Source: Veillonella absiana
Lineage (GTDB): Bacteria > Bacillota > Negativicutes > Veillonellales > Veillonellaceae
Length of the DNA stretch: 64,000 nt
Assembly: GCF_032970905.1 (NCBI RefSeq)
Contig: NZ_JAWJZA010000002.1
Direction: 5' to 3' (one strand)
This document shows, piece after piece, positions 1 through 9,181 of the stretch. The first letter of the stretch is position 1. Each line of letters opens with the position of its first letter. The position numbers were made by a program, and so were the translations under genes. The notes beneath the pieces are model-generated. The model was not told the origin of the DNA and ran no database searches. It saw nothing but the letters and a program-made list of their open reading frames with translations.

Positions 1-3
1 AGA

Positions 4-119
<116 letters not shown>

Positions 120-124
120 TAAAG

Positions 125-166
125 AAATAAAAAAGCTCACCCTAAAGGGTGGGCTTTTTTATTTCT
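125..166 (+). terminator. rRNA operon terminator
   Basis: A 19-base inverted repeat (125-143 with 146-164, one mismatch) with a GC-rich core and a run of T after it. It lies 6 bases after the 5S gene. The symmetric A/T flanks mean it could work in both directions. Confidence 0.92.
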
Positions 167-815
167 CTGCTCGGCAGATTCCTACGGAGCAGGGATACCT
201 GGGATAAGCAGGGCAATAGGCTAAAAAGGAACGAAGTGACGAATTTAGCCATTGCATCACTTTCCCACAGTGAGCGAAGCGAACGGCGGGTGATAGGCAC
301 CGTAAACTAGTAAACAACTATAGCAGCAACGAGCGAAGCAACGTTGCGGACAGCACAATGCTTCCTATCTGCCCCACAATAAGATGCTTTACGGACTAGT
401 AAAATACTATGGTAGCAATAGCAAAGCGCATTGCGGATAGTACCATACTTATTTTTCAGCATTTATTTTACATTTTTCGGAGCAAACTTTTACAATTTAC
501 GTTATAATAATAGTTACATTCAATTTTATACAAGATAATATGAGGGAATTATCTTGTAGGTATTATTCGATGTTTATCACTTACTAGAGGGATGAGGTTA
601 CCAATGGTATAAAGAAGGAATCGCTATGCCTTGTTAGATCAATATGCTGATGATATTCGAGAGACGATGAATTTATATTTAAAATAGCCCTAGCACGAAT
701 ATAATTAGTTCAGTGAAATTTATTATCCTGTAGGGCAATATGTTTAAAACTATATGAATCAATTGCTATTTGAGTTCTTAGAAATCTCAATGGATTGCTT
801 CTAGGGAGTAGGTAT
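165..815. other. Gene-poor spacer after rRNA operon with hairpin repeats
   Basis: No convincing gene is present. The first half is a chain of imperfect hairpins with GAGCGAAGC-like loops: a stem at 216-249, one around 254-293, and two related copies of a longer unit at 306-360 and 395-450. A short open stretch ending at 687 (tail YADDIRETMNLYLK) may be the end of a decayed gene, but has no credible start. Confidence 0.6.
306..450. repeat. Two diverged direct copies of a hairpin-forming unit
   Basis: The unit beginning ACTAGTAAA and containing an AGCAA...TTGCGGA core occurs at about 306-360 and again at 395-450. The second copy folds well: TATGGTA (408-414) pairs with TACCATA (441-447), and GCAAT (415-419) with ATTGC (430-434). 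Differences between copies fall partly on paired positions, which suggests that structure rather than sequence is kept. Function is unknown. Confidence 0.6.
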
Positions 816-1469
816 ATGAATTTTATTCGCATAATTTTAGCTATATTAGTAATGTCTATTGTGCCCATGTCATTACTTTGTAGTCCAGAAACCTTTTGGG
901 AATTAGGTCCAGTGGAAACTGGGGATCTGGTAGTGTTGCTATTAGGCGCTGCTTCTTGTTTATCCTGGTATAAGTTAGACGGTGTAGGCAGTTATTTTCG
1001 TCCCGTATGGAAAGTGGGCGGATTAATATTCTTTCTCTCGGCTGCCCGTGAAGCCAGTTGGGGGCGTATTTTTATGGCTACAGGTACAGACTCAGCTGGC
1101 CCTATTATTCCTGGTATGAGTGATTTATGGTTTGGCACCTACATTCATATTACAGTAGGGATTCTGATTCTAATTTTATTGTATATGATGTATAAATATC
1201 GTCATGAATTAGGGGATCTCGTATATAGATTGTTGCGAAGCAAAGAAGCTATGTTATACTTTGGTATATTAATTGTATTGCTCGGATCTGCCACAGTTAT
1301 TTGGGATCCGAATCGTATTAAATCTCTCGGCCGATGGCATCAAGCATTGGAAGAAATGTCTGAAATTACTGCCTATTTTTCAGCCTATGCATTAGCTTGG
1401 AAAGCTCATTTGTTGAGTCAAGAAACAGTAGTTCAGGATAGAACTGACAAATCTAATGTAAAAAAATAA
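816..1469 (+). CDS. Uncharacterised integral membrane protein
   Basis: A 217-aa protein with about five or six hydrophobic segments: residues 4-23, one near 35-50, one around 60-75 and three in the second half. I do not recognise a family. The chosen ATG at 816 has a GGGAG ribosome site 8 bases upstream; an in-frame TTG at 795 is possible but has no such site. Short charged loops and a polar C-terminal tail suggest a small inner-membrane protein. It stands alone, and a terminator follows at 1509-1550. Confidence 0.7.
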   Translation: MNFIRIILAILVMSIVPMSLLCSPETFWELGPVETGDLVVLLLGAASCLSWYKLDGVGSYFRPVWKVGGLIFFLSAAREASWGRIFMATGTDSAGPIIPGMSDLWFGTYIHITVGILILILLYMMYKYRHELGDLVYRLLRSKEAMLYFGILIVLLGSATVIWDPNRIKSLGRWHQALEEMSEITAYFSAYALAWKAHLLSQETVVQDRTDKSNVKK

Positions 1470-1508
1470 ATCCCCTATATGTTTCAACATTTAAATATAG
1501 GAAATCTA

Positions 1509-1550
1509 ACTCTCGTTTCTTTGGTGAAAGTACCAATTGACGAGAGTTTT
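1509..1550 (+). terminator. Rho-independent terminator with nested GGTGAAAGTACC loop
   Basis: AACTCTCGT pairs with ACGAGAGTT and is followed by a T-rich run. The loop contains a second small hairpin, TTGGT-GAAAGT-ACCAA, carrying the recurrent GGTGAAAGT word of this window (1523-1531). It ends the 816-1469 gene. Confidence 0.8.
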
Positions 1551-1676
1551 ATTTTTATAGTCTATAGTTATTTTTCTAGGCAGGTATTTCGGCCCTTTAT
1601 AGTGAATATATAATATATAAAGTATATATATTAAGTATCTCATTTTTCTCACTTTCACCAAGAAGGAGACGAGTCC

Positions 1677-2990
1677 ATGGGTATTGATACAAGAGAGCGA
1701 TTTGATGTCATTGTCGTTGGCGGTGGGCCAGCGGGTGCAGCGGCGGCGTATCGATTGGCGCAGGCCGGTGTGAAAGTACTACTATTAGAACGTGGTCAGT
1801 ATAGTGGGGCCAAAAACATGATGGGTGGGCGTATTTACACGCATTCCCTAGAGGCGTTAATTCCTGATTTTCGGGAACGTGCGCCATTAGAACGGCAGGT
1901 TATGAAGGAACGCATTTCTATTGCAGAAAACGGGCACGTGACGACTGTAGAATATGTGCAATCTGAGGTTCCTCAAAATGAGGAATCCTATGTGGTGTTG
2001 CGTTCAAAATTTGATAAATGGCTGGCCCAAGAGGCGGAAAAACAAGGGGCCTTGCTCATTTGTAATGTGCAGGTCACAGAATTACTCGTTCATCAGTCCT
2101 CCGTCAATGCGAAACCGCAGGTCATTGGCGTGCGATGTGATGATGACGAGGTGTATGCGGATTTAGTCATCGTTGCTGAGGGTGCGAATACATTGTTATT
2201 GGAACAGGCCGGATTATGTGCAGCCTCTGATCCACATGCTCTTGCAGTGGGCGTGAAAGAAACGTATAAATTAGCAAAATCGGCCCTAGAGGACCGTTGT
2301 GGTCTCATGCCTGACCAAGGAATGGCATGGCTCACCTTAGGTGACCTTACAGCGGGTTTAATGGGCGGTGGATTCGTGTACACCAATAAAGATAGTGTAT
2401 CCGTTGGTCTCGTTGTAGGTCTTGATAAAATCGGATCCGTGGAAACCACAGTTGAGGATATGCTTTTGAAATTCCAAGCTTACCCTGCAGTAGCACAATT
2501 ATTGAAGGGTGCCCAATTGAAAGAACACAGTGCCCATCTCGTACCTGAGGGTGGCTATCATTCCATGCCTCGTTTAGGAGGCCCAGGATATGTCGTTGTA
2601 GGCGATGCAGCACGCATGTGTATGAACCTAGGGTATACCATTCGTGGTATGGACCTTGCTATCGGTTCTGGTATGCTCGCAGCAGATGCGTACCTAGCGG
2701 CAATGGGTGAAGGTGATTCTAGCAAAACAGCTAGTCATTACCGTCATATGGTTCACCACAGTTGGCTTGGCAAGGATTTGGAATTATATCGTCATTTCCC
2801 ATCCTTCCTAGGCGGAACGGATCGGATTTTCCAAGTATATCCACAGTTCGTGAACGATATTATGAAAGATGTCTTTACTATTAATGATGCCGGTGCTACG
2901 CCGATTATGGGGAAATTATTACACCGCGTGGAACAAGTGGGCATGAAAGAATTAATGATCGATGCATTGAAGGGGGTACGAGCTCTATGA
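1677..2990 (+). CDS. fixC: Electron transfer flavoprotein-quinone oxidoreductase FixC
   Basis: A 437-aa FAD flavoprotein of the FixC / ETF-QO family. It passes electrons between the FixAB flavoprotein and the FixX iron-sulfur protein or the membrane quinone pool. The N-terminus has the dinucleotide fold VVGGGPAG (residues 13-20), and a second FAD motif with GDAARMC lies in the C-terminal half. The ATG has AGGAG 8 bases upstream. It overlaps fixX by 4 bases, and fixA and fixB follow closely, so the four form one operon (order C-X-A-B). Bifurcating FixABCX complexes in anaerobes reduce ferredoxin and quinone from NADH; that role here is inferred. Confidence 0.93.
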   Translation: MGIDTRERFDVIVVGGGPAGAAAAYRLAQAGVKVLLLERGQYSGAKNMMGGRIYTHSLEALIPDFRERAPLERQVMKERISIAENGHVTTVEYVQSEVPQNEESYVVLRSKFDKWLAQEAEKQGALLICNVQVTELLVHQSSVNAKPQVIGVRCDDDEVYADLVIVAEGANTLLLEQAGLCAASDPHALAVGVKETYKLAKSALEDRCGLMPDQGMAWLTLGDLTAGLMGGGFVYTNKDSVSVGLVVGLDKIGSVETTVEDMLLKFQAYPAVAQLLKGAQLKEHSAHLVPEGGYHSMPRLGGPGYVVVGDAARMCMNLGYTIRGMDLAIGSGMLAADAYLAAMGEGDSSKTASHYRHMVHHSWLGKDLELYRHFPSFLGGTDRIFQVYPQFVNDIMKDVFTINDAGATPIMGKLLHRVEQVGMKELMIDALKGVRAL

Positions 2991-3265
2991 AACTAGAGGA
3001 AAAATTAGGTACCAACAAGTATTATGTAGATGAAACTTGTCCGCATATTCATATTGATGATACGGGCTTTACCATGGAGGAAAAACGTAAATTGGTCAAT
3101 TGCTGTCCTGCTGGTTTATATAGATTGCAAGAGGATGGCTCGTTGGCTTTTGACTTTGCGGGTTGTTTAGAATGCGGTACATGCCGTGTCGTGGCGGGCC
3201 AAACGATTGTGAAAGAATGGAAATACCCTCGCAATACGAAGGGTGTAGAATTTAGACAGGGGTGA
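2987..3265 (+). CDS. fixX: Ferredoxin-like protein FixX
   Basis: A 92-aa ferredoxin-like protein that partners FixC. Cysteines lie in DETCPH, NCCPAGLY and GCLECGTC, enough for one 4Fe-4S cluster as in the FixX family. Its start overlaps the fixC stop in an ATGA arrangement, implying translational coupling. Length and position are those expected for fixX. Confidence 0.92.
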   Translation: MKLEEKLGTNKYYVDETCPHIHIDDTGFTMEEKRKLVNCCPAGLYRLQEDGSLAFDFAGCLECGTCRVVAGQTIVKEWKYPRNTKGVEFRQG

Positions 3266-3269
3266 GCAG

Positions 3270-4097
3270 ATGGAACTATTAGTATGCATTAAACAAGTGC
3301 CTGATACATCGGAAATCAAGCTAGATCCCGAAACAAATAATCTCATCCGTACGGGATTGCCAAGTATTGTAAATCCTTTTGATTTGCATGCCTTAGAGGC
3401 AGCCCTCGTGGTGAAAGATGCACATTCCGACAGTCACATCACCGTAATTTCCATGGGACCACCACAAGCAGAAGATGCATTGCGTGAATGTTTAGCCCTT
3501 GGTGCTGACGATGCGGTGCTCATTACGGACCGTGCCTTTGGCGGTGCTGATACATTAGCAACGAGCTACACTATAGCCTCTGCTATTCGTCATGTGCAAA
3601 CAAAACAAGCTAAACCATTTGATATGATTTTCTGTGGCAAACAAGCCATCGATGGTGATACAGCTCAAGTAGGTCCACAAATTGCTGAAGAACTGGGGAT
3701 ACCTAATGTTACCTATGTATGTGATATTAAATTAGATACTAATGAAGCGGGTAAACCGGTAACTGTTGTCACTCGTGAACATGATCTTGGCTATGAAGTT
3801 GTACAAGCTACATTACCAGTGTTGGTAACGGCCACACTTGCCTTGAATGAACCGCGTGTACCAACCTTATGGCAATCCATTTATGCGAAGCGCTATGCTA
3901 TCGAACATATCACTGTGAATGATATGGAGGTCGATAAAGAACGCCTCGGTTTAGGTGGTTCACCAACGAGGGTGCGCAAGGTATACCAACCACCGCTTCG
4001 TGCAAAGGTTGTAATGATGGATGGCTCTGTGGCGGATATGGCGACGCAAGTGGTGAATATGGCGAGAACTGTGAAAGGTGGTGCTACACATGAGTGA
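3270..4097 (+). CDS. fixA: Electron transfer flavoprotein beta subunit FixA
   Basis: A 275-aa ETF beta subunit. It starts with the family pattern MELLVCIKQVPDTSEIKLD and carries the ETF-beta region CGKQAIDGDTAQVGPQ, which contacts AMP or FAD. It pairs with FixB to form the soluble flavoprotein. It begins 4 bases after fixX and overlaps fixB by 8 bases (ATGAGTGA), so subunit synthesis is probably coupled. Confidence 0.94.
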   Translation: MELLVCIKQVPDTSEIKLDPETNNLIRTGLPSIVNPFDLHALEAALVVKDAHSDSHITVISMGPPQAEDALRECLALGADDAVLITDRAFGGADTLATSYTIASAIRHVQTKQAKPFDMIFCGKQAIDGDTAQVGPQIAEELGIPNVTYVCDIKLDTNEAGKPVTVVTREHDLGYEVVQATLPVLVTATLALNEPRVPTLWQSIYAKRYAIEHITVNDMEVDKERLGLGGSPTRVRKVYQPPLRAKVVMMDGSVADMATQVVNMARTVKGGATHE

Positions 4098-5205
4098 ATT
4101 GGAAACTAAACAAGCTACAACACAGGTGGCGCTAGAACAAACGGCTCAGGTGGAGATTCCTAAGGCAGCAGAATCGGTAGCGCCAGAAGCACAAGAAGTA
4201 CCAGAAAACCCGTTAGCAGCCTATAAAGATGTGTACGTTGTTAGCGATATACTAGAGGACAAAATCCAGCCAGTGACGATAGAACTCATTGGACAAGCTC
4301 GTATTCTCGCCGATCAATTGGGTGAACGCGTACAGGTCATGTTACTGGGTGAACATGTACAGAACCAAGCTCAAGAGCTTATTTATTATGGAGCGGATAT
4401 TGTACATGTCTTTGAAAGCCAATTATTGAAGGATTATACTACCGATGGTTATACCAAGGTCCTAGCCGATTATTTATTGGTGCATAAACCAAATGTATTG
4501 TTAATTGGTGCCACGAATAATGGTCGTGACCTAGCACCTCGTATGTCTGGTCGTATGCAAAATGGTGTAGTAGCGGATTGTACGATACTTTCAGTAGATA
4601 CAAAAGAAGGCCTCGTAGAATGGACGCGTCCAGCGCTAGGCGGCAATATTTTAGCGGAAATCATTTCGCCTAATCATCGTCCTCAAATGGGTAGCGTTCG
4701 ACCAAATGTATTTAAGAAACCAGAACTCGATACAAGCCGTACAGGCGAAGTGATTGTAGAACCGTTTGAACTAGCGGAAACAGATATTCGCACAAAACGA
4801 TTGAATTTCATTCCTTTCAGTTTAGAAGGCTATAATCTAGAGGATGCGGAAATTATCGTGGCCGGCGGTCGTGGCATGGGGAATAAGGAAAACTTTGACC
4901 GTCTCTATGAACTGGCTGATGCCCTTGGTGGCGTTGTAGGTGCCACAAGACCTTTGGTGGAAAAGGGCTGGATTGATTTGAAATACCAAATCGGTCAAAC
5001 TGGCAAAACTATTAGCCCAAAACTCTATTTAGCGTTTGGCATTTCTGGGGCCATTCAACATGTATCTGGTATTGGCGGGGCGGAAACGATTATCGCCATC
5101 AACAATGATCCAGAGGCGCAAATTTTCCAATACAGTAATTATGGTATCGTTGGGGATGTTATGACCGTCCTGGAGGAAATGCTAGCGCAAGCAAAAGGAA
5201 AATAA
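4090..5205 (+). CDS. fixB: Electron transfer flavoprotein alpha subunit FixB
   Basis: A 371-aa ETF alpha subunit with the C-terminal FAD domain (GGRGMGNKENF, then LAFGISGAIQHVSG). Residues 1-45 form an extra, flexible-looking Glu/Gln/Ala-rich segment before the usual domain (YVVSDI). The ATG at 4090 inside the fixA end is preferred over a GTG at 4078 because AGGTGG lies 7 bases before it and the overlap gives coupling. The operon ends at the terminator at 5304. Confidence 0.93.
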   Translation: MSELETKQATTQVALEQTAQVEIPKAAESVAPEAQEVPENPLAAYKDVYVVSDILEDKIQPVTIELIGQARILADQLGERVQVMLLGEHVQNQAQELIYYGADIVHVFESQLLKDYTTDGYTKVLADYLLVHKPNVLLIGATNNGRDLAPRMSGRMQNGVVADCTILSVDTKEGLVEWTRPALGGNILAEIISPNHRPQMGSVRPNVFKKPELDTSRTGEVIVEPFELAETDIRTKRLNFIPFSLEGYNLEDAEIIVAGGRGMGNKENFDRLYELADALGGVVGATRPLVEKGWIDLKYQIGQTGKTISPKLYLAFGISGAIQHVSGIGGAETIIAINNDPEAQIFQYSNYGIVGDVMTVLEEMLAQAKGK

Positions 5206-5303
5206 ATTCTATAGATATCCTAAAAAATAGTCTATAATAGCAATATAATGTAATATGAATGGATTGCTATTGTAGGCCTAGGTGAAAGTACATCATTAGT
5301 GTG

Positions 5304-5350
5304 CACCGGTCTAGCAATATGCTCATCATGTGCTAGGCCGGTGTTATTTT
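5304..5350 (+). terminator. Terminator of the fix operon
   Basis: CACCGGTCTAGCA (5304-5316) pairs with TGCTAGGCCGGTG (5331-5343, one mismatch), followed by TTATTTTAT. A second stem, 5236-5244 with 5263-5271, and a GGTGAAAGTAC word at 5281 precede it. Confidence 0.85.
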
Positions 5351-5372
5351 ATAGAAAAGCGAGGGAAGAACT

Positions 5373-6131
5373 ATGTGTAGACGTGTCTTTGTAACAGGAG
5401 CAACAAGTGGTATTGGTAAAGAAATCGCAATTTCCTTTGCTCAGTATGGCGATAATTTGTTATTGTGTGCTCGTCGCGAGGAAAAATTAGCTGAGCTAAA
5501 AGCAGAGCTCGAAGCCGATTATGATGTGAGAGTGGATACTTTCACCCTAGACGTACGAAATCGTGAGGAAGTAGAAACGAAGGTACCTCAAGCCATCAAA
5601 GCGTTTGGGGGCGTGGATATTCTCGTGAATAATGCTGGTTTGGCTCAAGGCCTCGATGATTTCCAAGATAGTTCTATCGATGATGCGGTGACAATGATTG
5701 ATACCAATGTGAAAGGCCTCATTTACGTGGCTCGCAAGGTATTGCCATTCATGATGGAACAAAATAGCGGTCACATTATTAATATGGGGTCCACTGCGGG
5801 CATTTATGCCTATGCGAAGGGCGCTGTGTATTGTGCCACAAAGGCCGCTGTTAAAACATTGAGCGATGGTATCCGCATTGATACGATTGCTACCGATATT
5901 AAGGTCACTACCATCCAGCCAGGTATCGTGGAAACACCGTTTAGCGAAGTTCGATTCCATGGTGATGCACAGCGTGCAGCTAGCGTATATGCTGGTATTG
6001 ATGCCATCCAACCTGAGGATGTGGCGGATATCGTGCTGTACGTGTCCAATCAACCAAAACGCGTTCAAATTTCTGATGTTACAATTATGGCAAACCAACA
6101 AGCCACTGGATTTATGGTGCATAAAAAATAA
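5373..6131 (+). CDS. SDR-family NAD(P)-dependent oxidoreductase (YdfG-like)
   Basis: A 252-aa short-chain dehydrogenase. The cofactor motif TGATSGIG is at residues 8-15, NNAG at 86-89, and the catalytic set is Ser140, Tyr153 and Lys157 (YCATK). The pattern after the active site (IQPGIVETPFSEVRF) is like YdfG-type 3-hydroxy acid dehydrogenases, which oxidise L-allo-threonine, serine and 3-hydroxypropionate; the substrate here is inferred. AGGGAAG precedes the ATG. It appears to be a single-gene unit. Confidence 0.85.
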   Translation: MCRRVFVTGATSGIGKEIAISFAQYGDNLLLCARREEKLAELKAELEADYDVRVDTFTLDVRNREEVETKVPQAIKAFGGVDILVNNAGLAQGLDDFQDSSIDDAVTMIDTNVKGLIYVARKVLPFMMEQNSGHIINMGSTAGIYAYAKGAVYCATKAAVKTLSDGIRIDTIATDIKVTTIQPGIVETPFSEVRFHGDAQRAASVYAGIDAIQPEDVADIVLYVSNQPKRVQISDVTIMANQQATGFMVHKK

Positions 6132-6175
6132 ATTTTGACATAATGTTTGGTTAATTAGTAGAATAATGATAATGA

Positions 6176-6204
6176 GCCCTAGGTGATGTAGCACCTAGGG
6201 CCTT
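6176..6204 (+). terminator. Hairpin after SDR gene
   Basis: GCCCTAGGTG (6176-6185) pairs with CACCTAGGGC (6192-6201). The stem is strong but the T-run is weak, so termination is likely rather than certain. Confidence 0.55.
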
Positions 6205-6270
6205 GTAACTTGTTATCAGATAATGTGAAGTATGTGCTAATTGATATTACTCTAAGAAAGGGGGATTTTT

Positions 6271-7218
6271 ATGGTTCGAGAACGATCTATGAAGCATCGT
6301 GAATTTGATACGTCTAGTCTAACCGTGCCGATGACTCCCTTTTCTGTGGCGACACGCCGAGGCGTATTGCTCAAGGGCGTATTGTTTAGTGCACAAAATA
6401 ATAGTCATTATGATGCTGATGTTGTGGCGCCCCGTACTGTTGTCATCTGTCTCACGGGCATCCATGGTAATTTAGAGACAAATCCGATGTATTATCACAT
6501 TGGAGAAACCTTAGGGGCGCATGGTTTTGACTTTGTTTATGCACAGATGTGCGATGCGTACAATCGCCTGGAAACTGAGAATGTATTAACTGGCGAGACC
6601 GAGTGGATTGGATCCTTTAATGAGGACTTTTACGATGTGGATGATGATATCGAGGCCTATTTGAATTGGGCTCGTGAAAGTGACTATAAGCATGTGATTC
6701 TTGCGGGCCATTCCATTGCGGCCAATAAGGTATTGTGGTATTTATCGAGGCATCCTGAATGTACAATCGACCGTTTCATAGCTTTGAGCCCTGTGAATAT
6801 AACCATAATGATGCGGAATGTTACGGATGAGCATCGCCAGATTGTGGATGAATATATGTCCAGTGGTCGTGATGAGGAGATGCTACCATTTGAGATGATG
6901 GGCTGGGCCCCTATGATTGCTAGGACGGGTCAGCAGTGGTTGAGTTTTACACCGCTAGATAATTGCCATATTGAGGCTGATGCGGATTACTCAGTGTTAG
7001 AGAGGGTAGAACATCGAGGCGCCTTTTTCATCGGTGGCCTTGATAGCTTTGCGGATGGAAATGCGGAGCATTTTATTCAGAATAATAACGCTCACTTAGT
7101 GCATGGTGAAGATAGCGAACTCGTTGTGATACCAAGAACGGGTCATACGTATCAGCATAAAGGTGCTGCGTTGGCACAGGCGATGCTAGAAGTGTTAGAA
7201 AAATGGATTAATAAATAG
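6271..7218 (+). CDS. Alpha/beta hydrolase of unknown substrate
   Basis: A 315-aa alpha/beta hydrolase fold protein. The oxyanion strand reads CLTGIHGN (60-67) and the nucleophile elbow is GHSIA, with Ser148; the small residue after the usual GxSx is Ala rather than Gly. A C-terminal RTGHTYQHKG supplies the candidate catalytic His. There is no signal peptide, so it is probably cytosolic. AAAGGGGG lies upstream of the ATG at 6271. Esterase or peptidase activity is plausible, but the substrate cannot be named. Confidence 0.75.
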   Translation: MVRERSMKHREFDTSSLTVPMTPFSVATRRGVLLKGVLFSAQNNSHYDADVVAPRTVVICLTGIHGNLETNPMYYHIGETLGAHGFDFVYAQMCDAYNRLETENVLTGETEWIGSFNEDFYDVDDDIEAYLNWARESDYKHVILAGHSIAANKVLWYLSRHPECTIDRFIALSPVNITIMMRNVTDEHRQIVDEYMSSGRDEEMLPFEMMGWAPMIARTGQQWLSFTPLDNCHIEADADYSVLERVEHRGAFFIGGLDSFADGNAEHFIQNNNAHLVHGEDSELVVIPRTGHTYQHKGAALAQAMLEVLEKWINK

Positions 7219-7310
7219 AATCTGCTTTTTCGATTAAAAAATGAAGATATATGAATTTTACGGATTATATGAGTTGTTACATATTAATTGTATGCTATGG
7301 TGTATTGGAA

Positions 7311-7339
7311 TTGCTAATCTATATAGATACCGTTATAAT
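7311..7339 (+). promoter_or_regulatory. Predicted sigma-70 promoter of the MFS gene
   Basis: TTGCTA (7311-7316), a 17-base spacer and a perfect TATAAT (7334-7339) lie 35 bases before the start codon at 7374. Confidence 0.6.
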
Positions 7340-7373
7340 AGTGAGTAATTGATTTTTGAGAAAAGGAGCTATT

Positions 7374-8723
7374 ATGAAAGGCATACATTTCACCAAACGA
7401 CAGATTTTAATTTTGGTCAGCGTGTGGTTCACATTCCTGTTGGCCTTTGTGACACGCTTATCTTGGGGCACTTTGATGCCTATCGTAAACGAGTCCTTGC
7501 AGTTTACACCACAACAGGGAACGAGCTATATTTCGGCATTTTATTTTGGTTATGCTCTTGCCGTATTACCTGGCGGTTTGTTAGCGGATAAAATTGGGTA
7601 TCGTAAAACTATTATTGGCTCATTATTAGCCTTAGCTATTACGACCGCAGCGATGGGGATGATTACTGACTATACTATGGGTCTTGTTATTCGTTTCCTA
7701 ATGGGGGCCGTATCTGGCCCGATTCAATCCTCTTGCTTGAGTGCATTAGGCCATAATTTCAGTATGAACCAGCGCGGTACAGCTGTGGGGATTTTCATGA
7801 GTTGTACATCCTTCGGTGTATTCACTGTTAATCTCTATGCACCAACTGTAGCTATGGAATTTGGATGGCGAGCAGCGTTCTTTGTAACTGCATTATTACC
7901 ATTAATTGTTATGTTCGCATGTTTCTTTACGTTGAAAGCAAAACAAACAGTTGCTACTGTGTCTGATGCGGTGAATAAGCTGAATGGTAATGGTAGTAGT
8001 CCTGCTGTAGGTGGTGCCGGCACTGCTAATGGCGTAGGCGAATTAACAGACCACGGTGTTGAAAGTGTCATGGATCATGGCGTTACACCAAATTCTATTG
8101 AACAAGCTGCGGAGGCAGCAAAACCAACGCTGTTAGAGAATTTAAAATATTTGTTCACTACACGTAATGTATTGTTATTAGCTGTAGCTGGTATGTTTGC
8201 AACAGGTACGACTTGGGGCGTTACAAACTGGGCAAACTTGTATATGGTTAAACAGCTAGGGGTTAGTGCGGTGTTTGCGGGTTCTGTTATGAGTTTGTAT
8301 GGTTTTGCCGCATTTTTAGCGAAGCCGACAATTGGTATTATCTCTGATAATATTCCTGTGAAAAAGAATTATACAGCGGCGGCAGCATTGTTCTGTTTTA
8401 GCCCTGCATTATGGATTTTCGCTAATACAACGAATCCAAATATGCTGTATGTAACAGCACCAATTCTTGGGGTAGGTGCCTTCATGTACAGTGCTGTAAC
8501 AAATGCGTTAATTGTACAATCTGCACCAGAACATTTACGTGCTACCACAGCGGGCTTTGTAAATACCTTTAACCAAATCGGTGCTATTACAGCACCTATG
8601 ATTTTAGGCGGGATTTTGACAAGTACTGGCAGCTATCAAACAGCATTGATGAGCATTGCCGCATTCCCAATTTTGGGTGCATTGGCGTTGACGTTTGTGA
8701 AGCTTACAGGACAGGAAAAATAA
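7374..8723 (+). CDS. MFS transporter
   Basis: A 449-aa major facilitator with about 12 hydrophobic segments split by a long polar loop (about residues 190-245, rich in Gly, Asn, Ala). The loop 2-3 signature is GGLLADKIGYRK. It resembles anion/sugar-acid symporters of the MFS (ACS-like) group, but the substrate is uncertain. The ATG at 7374 has AAAGGAG 6 bases upstream; an earlier TTG at 7356 would run through that site. It is monocistronic, with the leucine T-box downstream. Confidence 0.85.
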   Translation: MKGIHFTKRQILILVSVWFTFLLAFVTRLSWGTLMPIVNESLQFTPQQGTSYISAFYFGYALAVLPGGLLADKIGYRKTIIGSLLALAITTAAMGMITDYTMGLVIRFLMGAVSGPIQSSCLSALGHNFSMNQRGTAVGIFMSCTSFGVFTVNLYAPTVAMEFGWRAAFFVTALLPLIVMFACFFTLKAKQTVATVSDAVNKLNGNGSSPAVGGAGTANGVGELTDHGVESVMDHGVTPNSIEQAAEAAKPTLLENLKYLFTTRNVLLLAVAGMFATGTTWGVTNWANLYMVKQLGVSAVFAGSVMSLYGFAAFLAKPTIGIISDNIPVKKNYTAAAALFCFSPALWIFANTTNPNMLYVTAPILGVGAFMYSAVTNALIVQSAPEHLRATTAGFVNTFNQIGAITAPMILGGILTSTGSYQTALMSIAAFPILGALALTFVKLTGQEK

Positions 8724-8844
8724 AATTAATGGAATGTCTATTAGAAATATACATCTGTAAATTCCTTATTGACACCGTGAATTATTTTGACGTATAATAA
8801 CTTCATTATCTTAATAATTAGCTATGAATGGGTATAAAGATATA

Positions 8845-9050
8845 ATCATCTACTTACAGAGAGTTGCCGGTTGGTGCGAGGCAATAGAGGGATTATGTTG
8901 AAACTCTCCCGTGAGCTTTGCTAGCGAATACAGCAGTAGTTAGCAACGGTTGGACCGTTAACACTCAATGAGCCCCAACTAGGGTGGTACCGCGTTATGA
9001 TTATAATGCCCCTTTGGATGACTGTGTGTCGTCCTGAGGGGCTTTTTTTA
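8845..9050 (+). promoter_or_regulatory. T-box leader, probably leucine-specific, upstream of leuA
   Basis: The T-box sequence AGGGTGGTACCGCG is at 8981-8994, followed by an intrinsic terminator (9008-9049; GCCCCT pairs with AGGGGC, then seven T). Stem I starts at about 8860 (GAGAGTTGCC). When the bases before the conserved GAG are aligned with the cysteine T-box at 53.9 kb, the specifier falls on CUC (8904-8906), a leucine codon. That fits the leuACDB genes downstream. Uncharged leucine tRNA would stabilise the antiterminator and switch the operon on. Confidence 0.93.
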
Positions 9051-9181
9051 TACACTATTTGAGTTCTTATAGCTCATAGATGTTTGTGAGAGTATCCATA
9101 CCTATGTTTAGGTAGTTACTTTTACAAACAGGGGTATAAGACAGTCTATTCGTAAGAATGAAGCAGAAAGGATGAATAGAT

